Source of the DNA: Salinivirgaceae bacterium
GTDB taxonomy: Bacteria > Bacteroidota > Bacteroidia > Bacteroidales > SZUA-534
DNA: 34,300 bases
Direction of reading: 5' to 3'
NCBI GenBank assembly: GCA_027858735.1
Contig: JAQICC010000174.1
Coordinates: 1 to 34,300, forward strand
The notes below the pieces were generated by a model. The model was given only the letters and a program-made list of their open reading frames with translations. It made no database searches and was not told where the DNA came from. The translations under genes and the position numbers were made by a program. Positions 23,818-33,700 of the stretch are shown one piece after another (positions within the stretch are counted from its first letter, which is position 1; every line of letters begins with the position of its first letter).

Positions 23818-24735
23818 CTAAAAGAACCTAGAAATCTTGGGTCTATCTTCTGTTTTTATCAAATCGTAGGTTAACATTATTTCATGCGAACCGCTTGATG
23901 CTTTTCGCATTTTGCTTAAGGTAATATCATAAGCATAGCCTAACCTAAATCTATTGTCTATTTGCACCTGAGTTATTATTGCAAGAGCATCACCAGTTCT
24001 ATATGATAAACCTCCCCAAATCATTTCTCGGAATAAAAAATTTGCTGTAATATCCACTGATGGTGGAGAACCTTTTACCATTTTACTATGTATTGATGGT
24101 TTAAACGTAATCTCCCTATTAATCTTGTAAACATATCCGCCAATAATAAAAAAGTGTCGCTCCTCACCTCCCGAAACATCATCAGTACCTTCGTATTTAT
24201 GGTTAACCATTTTTGGTGAGGATACCCCAAAATAAAAATCGTCGCGATAGGCAAATAAACCCAAGCCAAAATTAGGCATTAAATCTCCATAAACATCTTT
24301 TGAGAACTGTTCATCTTCCACACCCTCTTGCCCAATTTTTGAAAAGTCGGCTGAAAAAACCTTAAAACCTGCTTTTAAACCCATTCCAAGTTTAATACCA
24401 TAGGCAACTTTAATGTGGTAAGCATAATCAAAATACAAGTTGTTAGAACGCTCAGGTCCTACTTTATCGTAAAAATACGAAAGTCCCACTCCTGAATTAT
24501 ATTTAGGAAGGGGCACATCGGCGGTTAAAGAGTAAGTGTTGGGAGCCCCTTCAAAACCTACCCATTGAAACCTATTTACGGTCATAAACGACATATAGTC
24601 GGCACGGCCAATTGCTGCCGCATTAACCGACGACAAGTTAAACATGTATTGAGTATATAAAGGATCTTGTTGTGCTTTCAGCGTAAAAGTTGAAGCAACT
24701 AATAATAAAATGGCTATATGTTTCATGATCTTCAT
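23818..24735 (-). CDS. PorP/SprF family type IX secretion membrane protein
   Basis: Outer-membrane protein of the PorP/SprF family, needed in known systems for secretion or attachment of proteins with type B T9SS domains. The likely start is the ATG at 24735 (or 24726), which begins a signal peptide (KHIAILLLVASTFTLKAQ). The longer frame to 24813 would overlap the adhesin gene and puts 26 unlikely residues before the signal. The mature protein has the family opening QDPLYTQYMFNLSSVNAA, the FQWVGFEGAPNTYSL motif, GVGLSYFYDKVGP, and alternating barrel strands to LGYAYDITLSKM near the end. It follows the giant adhesin gene by 16 bases, almost certainly one operon. Confidence 0.92.
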   Translation of the reverse strand: MKIMKHIAILLLVASTFTLKAQQDPLYTQYMFNLSSVNAAAIGRADYMSFMTVNRFQWVGFEGAPNTYSLTADVPLPKYNSGVGLSYFYDKVGPERSNNLYFDYAYHIKVAYGIKLGMGLKAGFKVFSADFSKIGQEGVEDEQFSKDVYGDLMPNFGLGLFAYRDDFYFGVSSPKMVNHKYEGTDDVSGGEERHFFIIGGYVYKINREITFKPSIHSKMVKGSPPSVDITANFLFREMIWGGLSYRTGDALAIITQVQIDNRFRLGYAYDITLSKMRKASSGSHEIMLTYDLIKTEDRPKISRFF

Positions 24736-24751
24736 TTTTTCGTTATTCAAC

Positions 24752-27700
24752 TTAATACTTAATGTAAACATAACCTTTAACAGGCTTTTTCTGGTTCTCA
24801 ATAAACAATACATAAAAGTAGGTTCCTACAGGTAGAATGGTATTTGTTTGGCGCGATCGACCATCCCAGGTATTGTTGTAATTTTTTTGTGTAAATATTT
24901 TACTTCCCCAACGACTGTAAACCATCAACTCATTAATTGGATAGTCTTCCATATTTTGTATCACAAACAAGTCATTAATACCATCGCCATTTGGTGAAAA
25001 TCCATCTGAAATTACAAGGTTATCGATGCTGGTTATACCATTTACAGTAATGGTCAGCATTGCGTCAGCAGTACCACCATTATTATCTGATATGGAATAT
25101 AAAAACTCATCTTCCAAAATATCACCATCATCAAGATCATGAATTTGTTCAGATAGGGAATCAAGTACGAATTCGTATGTCCCAGTAGTATTCCAAGTTA
25201 AAGTTCCGTAATAACCAGTCATAGTTTTTTCATTGGCATTAGCATTTACACTTCTTACCTCAAGATTATTGGCATCTTCATCTGTATCATTTTCTAGTAA
25301 ATTCCCCGATACACTTCTTTCATCTTCATACATGCTATTTGCATCGTTATTTGCTATAGGATCATGGTTAACTGGTCTTTCGTCATTACCCATAATTATT
25401 ATGGTAAGCAAACTCTGAACTGACGGATTATCTCCATCGGATACCCGATGCGTAAAACTCTTCATTATCTGCTCGCCTGCATACAGCGTGCTTAACTCAC
25501 TATAGTTGTTATTTAAGCTAAAAGTGAATGAACCATCGTAATTCCAATCTAAAGTACCTTGTTCGCGCTTTAAATCAACTTCTTCATCAAGTTCCGATAC
25601 AAACTGGATAACCTGTAGTTGATCTCCATTTTCATCGCTATCGTTTGTTAACAAATTACCAGATACATCAACCTCTCCCTCAATAATATATACCGTATCA
25701 TTCGTAACAATTGGCACCATGTTTACTTCATCATCGGAACCTATAATTTCAACTACTAATTGAGCTCCACCAATACCTCCATTAACATCAGTTATTTGAT
25801 AATCAAATGTTTCGCTAAGCTTTTGTCCGGCATTTAGTAATTGAACTATTTCCAACGCCGAATTCAAATTATAAATGAAGGAACCGTCGCCGTTCCAATC
25901 AATAGTTCCAAAACTTCCGGCTGATTTTCCAGCTCCAAGACTAACTAGATTAACACTGGTAACATAGATACTGTCACCATCTATATCAGTATCGTTTAAT
26001 AGTAGATTCCCTGTAACTGTTGCCGCATCTTCATCAATACTTACCATATCATTTGTGGCAAGAGGATTATTATTTGCATCATCGTTACCCATTATTGTTA
26101 TATAAATCTTAGAAAATATTGAGGTATCAATACCATCAGAAATTGTATAGGTATAATAATCAACAATGGTATCACCAGTCATTAAATTTTGAACGGTGTC
26201 TAAATTATTATTTAAATAATACGTATAAGAACCTCCCGATACACACTGAACATAACCGAACTGACCAGAAATACTATCAATAGCAGATTGATCGTTTATT
26301 GACGAAACTAACAAAGTTCCATTTTCTGAATCTGTGTCATTCAGCAGCAAATTACCCGCTACTAAAACACTGTCTTCAAAAATATAATTAGTATCTGGTA
26401 AGGCTAATGGCAAATCGTTAACCGGATTAATGGTAAGGACAACAATAGCTTCGTTACTTTCCATTATTCCGTCGGACACTTTGTAAACAATAGTATCAGC
26501 AAAATTCTCAGATCCGTTGTGAATGTACTCGAATGATCCGTTGCTATTAAAAGTAAGTGAACCTTGTGTAACATTCGTCACCAATTCAGCAATAAGCTCC
26601 TTACCCTCTTCATCAATATCGTTTGCTAAAATGCCAGATGCTGATATGGTTAAGGTATCACCTTCATTTACGGAATATGCATCGTTATTGGCAACCGGTG
26701 CCATATTGGTTTCCCGAATATCAACTACTACTTTTGCCACATCATAATCGCCATCAACATCTATTAATGTATAGGTAAATTCATCGCTACCAACATACCA
26801 ATTTGCCGGTATATAGGTAATGGTTTTATCGGCATTTACTTTCACTATTCCATTGTTTGGATTTGTAGCTATAGAAATACCCAATAAACCATCATCAAGT
26901 CCTGAATCATTTAATAATACATCAATTGAAACTGGAATATTCAAGAAGGTAATGGTCGAATCATTCACAGCATCAGGTACTGCGTTGGTTTTCTTTACAT
27001 TAATTGTTACCGTAGCCGTATCGCAATCGCCATCGGCATCGCAAACGCGATAATTGAAACTATCCTCGCCTAAGTAATCAGTGCTAGGTGTATAAGTAAT
27101 GGTATTGTCAATATTGACTATAATATTGCCATTAGTGGGTAATGTGGTTGCTTCCACTACAATTCCACCGTCTTCAAGTTCGGTATCGTTAAATAATACA
27201 TCGATTTCAACCGGTAGGTTAATTGCGGTAGCACGCTTATCATCAAGGGCTACAGGTATATGGTTTTGTTTTTGGCTTACGGTTACATAAACCGTTGCCA
27301 TTGAATAATCACCATCAACATCGTTAACTAGATATTTTAAACTGTCATTACCTACAAACCAAGAGCTTGGAGTGTAAGTTATGGTTTTATTGGCATTTAC
27401 TACCGTTTTACCATGCTGTGGCTGAGTAAATACATAAACTCCCATTACGCCATCTTCAAGACCAGAATCGTTTGCCAGAACATTCACATTCACCGGGATA
27501 TTGATTTCTGTTGCAACGGAATCGTTCGCTGCCACAGGAATTTCATTGGTAAGTTTTACATTTATAGTAACTATAGCTGAATCAGAATCGTTTTGTGCAT
27601 CAGCTACTCTATAAGTAAAGCTATCGGTGCCTAAGAAATCGGTATCAGGTGTATACGATATGGTATTGCCAGCATTAACAACAATGGTTCCGTTTGCTGG

Positions 27701-30700
27701 TGTAGATAAAGCTGACAGTATAATTCCACCATCATCCAATCCAGAGTCGTTAATTAAAACATCGACAATTACCGGAGTATTAATCACTGTTCCTCTTGAA
27801 TCATCAACCGCTACTGGAAGATAATTAGGCTTTTCCGTAATGCTAATGTAAACGCTTGCCAATCCAAGGTCACCATTTAAATCAGTGACAACATATTGTA
27901 GGCTATCAGAACCCAAATACCATTTATACGGACTATAAGTTATGGAATTATCGGAATTTACCGTTACGGTTCCATTTACAGGTTGTTGATGAATGGTTAT
28001 GCTTTCCAAACCATCATCCAAACCAATATCATTATTCAAAATATGAACCACCAAATCGGTATTCATAAATGTTGAAACGGTATCGTTAAGCGCAGTAGGA
28101 ACGGCATTATTTTCTTTAACTTCAATGCTTACTTTTGCAGTGTCGCAATCACCATCGGCATCGCAAACGCGGTATTCGAAACTATCAAATCCCAAATAAT
28201 CAGCTGCGGGAGTATAAATAACAACATTACTGCTATTTACAGCAATGCTTCCATTGACCGGATTACTAACAGGTGTTACAACAATTCCACCATCTTCAAG
28301 ACCATAATCGTTAAATAATACATCAACCAATAAAGGACTATTGATGCTGGTTGCCCTGCTATCGTCAACCGCAACGGGAACAGCATTTTGTTTAGCATTA
28401 ATGGTGATGATCAAAGTTGCCTTGCCGCAATCGCCTTGTTTATCCTCCACCATATAAACCAGACTATCGACACCCACATACCAGCGAGCCGGAGTATAAG
28501 TTATGGTGTGGTCGGCATTTACAACAGCCGTACCATTAAGTGGCGCTGTGTAAATACTTAGTGAATCAACACCATCTTCAAGTCCCGTATCGTTGTTAAG
28601 CACATTCACACGAACTTTTGTATCCATTATAGTAGTTGCAGCATCATTGATGGCAACAGGAATGGAATTAAATTCCAGTACATAAATGGTTACGCTTGCG
28701 GTGTCTCCTTCCCCATCATCATCAAGCACACGGTAATTAAAGGTATCGGTACCCAAATAATCGGTATTAGGAGTATAAGTAATGGTATTATCGGAATTTG
28801 CTAAAACTGTGCCATTAGCAGGATCAGTAATTGCTTCAACCACGATACCTCCATCACCTAATCCTAAATCGTTCACCAATACATCAACAATACGAGCTGT
28901 ATTTATTGATGTTCCGCGAGAATCGTCAACAGCTATCGGTACTTCATTTGGTTTGGTTTGAATGGTTATATAAACCGTAGCAATACTGTTATCGCCATGG
29001 ATATCTTCCACCATATATTTTAAACTGTCGGTTCCCAAATACCAGGTTGCCGGTGTATATGTAATGGTATGATCAACAGTATTGACTTCCACACTACCGT
29101 TCAATGGATCGCTGAAAATAGTTACTTGCTTAATTCCATCTTCCAGACCAAGGTCGTTTTGGAGCACATTAACCATTATAGCCGTATTCATATTGGTTAT
29201 AACTGTATCGTTTACAGCGAGTGGTTCTGCGTTGGTTTCGTTAACCTCAATGGTAACTGTGGCGTTGTCGCATTCATTATCAGAATCGCACACTGAATAG
29301 GTAAAGGTATCGGTGCCTAAGTAGTCGGTGTTTGGTGTGTAGGTAATGGTATTGTCGGTTTTAACCTCAAGTGTACCATTAGCAGGTGGTGTGCCTGAGC
29401 TTACAACAATGCCACCATCTTCAAGACCTAAATCGTTGATGAGCACATCGACAACAACAGACTTATTAATGGCAGTACCTCTTGAATCGTCAACGGCTAC
29501 CGGAATGGCATTTTGTTTGCTTGTTATGGTTATGAAAACTTCGGCAACACTTTTGTCGCCTTCAGTATCTTCCACCACATATTCAAAGGCATCGGTACCC
29601 ACATACCAATTATAAGGGGTGTAAGTTACCGTATGATCAGCATTCACAACTACCGCCCCATTTTTAGGCTGGCTGTATATACCTACCGAATCGACACCAT
29701 CGTTAAGGTCGGTATCGTTATTCAGCACATTAATGGCTACGGAATGATTCATTTGGGTTGTAGCCGTATCGTTCACTGCAACAGGTTCGTAGTTATGGAA
29801 TTTAACGGTTATTGTTACTGTTGCGGTATCAGCATCACCATCAGCATCTGCAACCCTGTAATTGAAAGTATCGGTGCCTAAATAATCGGCATTTGGTGTA
29901 TAAGTAATCGTACTATCACCATTTACTACTATTAATCCATTTGTTGGAGTTGTAGTGTTTGTAACTATAATGCCGCCATCTTCAAGTCCGGTATCGTTGA
30001 ATAATACATCAACTGTAACGGCTGTATTAATTGATGCACCTCTGCGATCGTTTACGGCAAGCGGCACAAAATTTGGCCTTTCACTAATGGTGATAATTAC
30101 CGTTGCCATGTCAGGGTCACCATTTTCATCAGCAATAACATAGTGCAGACTATCAGTTCCCACATACCAGTTTGCCGGAGTGTAACTTAAAGTATTATCG
30201 GCGTTCACAACTACAGCGCCATGTTTTGGCTGAAGTTTAATGTATAAGGTATCCAAACCATCTTCTAAACCTAAATCGTTGGTTAGTACATTTACATCGA
30301 AACCGGTATTCATGTAAGTTGAAACCGTATCATTAAAGGCCAATGGTATGGCATTAGTCAGATTCACATCCATGGTTACAGTTGCGGTATCGCAATCGCC
30401 ATGCTTATCACAAACACTATAGTCAAAGCTATCGTAACCTAAATAATCGGTATTTGGAGTATAGGTAATGGTATTATCGGTAATATTTACCACAATACCA
30501 CCATTCGATGGCAACATTGAGGTGCTTGTAACTACAATACCGCCATCTTCAAGTCCGGTATCGTTAAGCAGTACTTTGATTTTCCTTGCTGTATTAATGG
30601 CTGTAGCTCTTTCATCATCAACAGCTACTGGCACAAAGTTTGGTTTTTCAATGACCTTAACCACAACGGTAGCCAAACTGAAATCGCTATCAACATCAGA

Positions 30701-33700
30701 AATTTCGTAGGTAAATGTTTGCGTTCCTTTATAATAATTAGCCGGAGTATAAGTAATGGTCAAATCATTATTAACAATAGCCTGACCAAAAGCCGGTTTC
30801 CTTTTGATAATTAGGGTATCAAGTCCTTCTTCAAGACCGGTATCGTTATTCAGAACATCTATATTAATGGCTGTATTCATGTAGGTTTCTACCGTATCGT
30901 TTATAGCAAGAGGTTCAATATTAATACCTTCTTTCACAGTTACAGTAACCGTGGCGTTATCCGAATCGCCATTGGCATCGGTAATGGTATATTCAAAAGT
31001 GGCGGAGCCAATAAAATCCTGAGCTGGAGTAAAGGTTATAATGGTGTCATCAACTACTAATGTTTTACCCTGTAGTGGATCGGGAAGTAATGATACAGAA
31101 ACAATAATAGGAACATCTTCCAAACCGGTATCGTTATGCAATACTTCAATTGCTCGTGGGGTATTAAAGCTGGCTGCCACGCGATCATCTTTGGCTACAG
31201 GAATGGCATTTGGTCGTTCAATAATATCAACTGTAACAAGTGCTGAATCCCAATCTCCATGAAGATCGACAGCACGGTAGGCAAAAGTTATTTGACCAAT
31301 AAACAAATTTTCAGGTGTATAGGTAATGGTATTGTCGTCGTTAATTTTTGCCATACCAAGGCTTGGTTCAGAATGGATTGCCAAGCTGTCAAACCCGTCT
31401 TCCAAGCCAGTTACATAACTCATTACATCAATTACTTTTGGGGTGTTCATATGGGTAGTGGCACTAACATCGCCTGCAATAGGTAGATGATTAACTACTC
31501 CATAGGGTAGAACTGTTACGGTAACCAATGCGCTATCGGTATCGGTATCAGCATCGGTAACTTTATACTTAAAGGTTGTAGTGCCGCTAAATCCGTTAGC
31601 TGGTGTAAAATCAAATGTATTGCCATTTAATTCCACTTTTCCTTCTGTTGCAAGAGGAGGTGTACTAATGCTTACGGTTATGGGTTCATTGTCTAAACCG
31701 GTATCATTATAAAGCACATTAATGTTTGTTAGCGTTTCGTATTCCGCTGCTAGAGATAAGGGGTTAGCAACCGGATGCACATCTGTATTTACTGTAATAG
31801 TAACAGTAGCTTCGGCATGCACTTCAGGAGTATCTCCAAAATTCCAAACTTGGTAATCTATGGTAACCTCTAAACCTTCTTCAATGGCATTGGGAGTATA
31901 GGTCATTAATCCTGTTAGCGGATCAAGAGATACTGTACCTGTGCCTGTGCCTGTGCCTAAATCAGCAAGATATATATCAGCTCCTGGTAAAAAGTCATCA
32001 TTCAAAAGAATATTGACTGATTCTGTTTCTCCCATTGTTACAACCAATACATCGTTAAGTGCAGTAGGAACTAATGGGTGAGGATCGGTAGTGTCAGGAT
32101 TGCCGTCATTATCATCATCCGTATCTATGTCATCCGGGATACCATCATTATCCGTATCCAATTTCACTTCAACTATCCAATCTTCGCTATCAGAATTATT
32201 ATCTGCGTCAACTACATTGATAGTTAACATATATCTATTGTCCAAATCGGCATCAGTTGGATTCTCATAATCTTTCGCTACCATGCTAACAATACCGGAA
32301 TCGGCATCGATGGTAAAATCATCGGAATCAATTCCAGATAAACTATAAGTTATATTCCCGATAGGAACTCCTACAATTACCGGTTTATTACTAACATAAG
32401 CAAAGCCTTCAACAACCGTGGAATCATTTATTTCAGCAATAGTATAGTTTGATATTTCAGGTACATCAAGAATGGTAACCGTCCAGTTTTCAATATCGGA
32501 GTTACCATCCCCATCAATAGCAATAAGGGTTAATTCATATACATTATTTGAATCTGCATCAACCGGATTTTCAAAACTTTGTGCAATCATATCAACAACT
32601 CCCGTAGTTGGATTAACGCTAAAGTCTGATGCATCAGCGCCGCCCAAGGAATAGGTTAAAGTTGGAACAGGTGTACCTGAAATTACAGGAGTTTCACTTG
32701 TATAGGCACTATTTTCATTAACATTTACATCTATAATTTCTTGAATATTAAAATCTACTATTTCAACCAAATCCTGAATAGTTACCAGCCAATCTTCGCT
32801 ATCAGAATTATTATCATCATCGGTTACTATAATCGTTAAGGAATAAATATTATTTAGGTCGGCATCCTCAGGATTTTCATAGTTTCTGGCAACCATTGTT
32901 ACTACACCAGAATTCATATCAATTGAGAAAGCACTTGCATCATCTCCAAATATAGCATAACTAAAATTTCCTATAGGAGTGTCGCCAGACAAAACAGGAG
33001 TTTCACTTATATAGGCAGCGTTTTCATCAAGATCAAAATCGTCAATGGGATTTATAGTAAAATTCGATTCTTCTTCTACATCAATTACAGTAAGTGTCCA
33101 TGGCTCATCATCGGTATTGCCGTCCGCATCTGTTGCAATTACAGATATTTCATAGACATTATCAAGATCGGCATCGGTAGGTAATTCAAAATTATGAGAT
33201 GCCATGTTAACGACTCCTGTAGAAGCATTAACAGTAAATTCCGCTACATCTGCACCTGTCAATGAATAAGTAACTATTCCAATTGGGCTTCCAGTAATGG
33301 TTGGAGCCAGTGTAACATAAGTGCCATTTTCGTTTACTGAAACATTCGCAATTTCATCGATGCTAAAACTTATAACTTCAATAACATCAACTACAGTTAC
33401 TATCCAATCTTCCGTATCATCATTGCCATCAGCATCAGTGGCGGTAATGGTTAATTCATATATATTATCAGTATTGGCATCTACTGCACTTTCATAATCT
33501 CTGGCAACCATACTTACTATGCCATTAGATGCGTTGATGGTGAAATCTGATTCATCCGCTCCTCCTAAGGTGTAAGTTAAACTTCCGATTGGTGAATCGC
33601 CGGTTAATGCAGGGGTTGCTCCGGTGTAAACAGAATTTTCATTTACACTTGCATCGCCAATGGCATTTATGGTAAAAGTAGCTGATTCTATAACATCATT

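Noticed and set aside
24736-24813. N-terminal extension of the PorP/SprF gene to 24813
   Set aside because: It overlaps the end of the adhesin gene and puts 26 basic residues before a clear signal peptide. The ATG at 24735 or 24726 is a better start.
24814-32700. Many plus-strand frames of 60-120 codons opposite the adhesin gene
   Set aside because: They are antisense shadows of a repetitive gene. They share the repeat period and show no independent start signals or domains.
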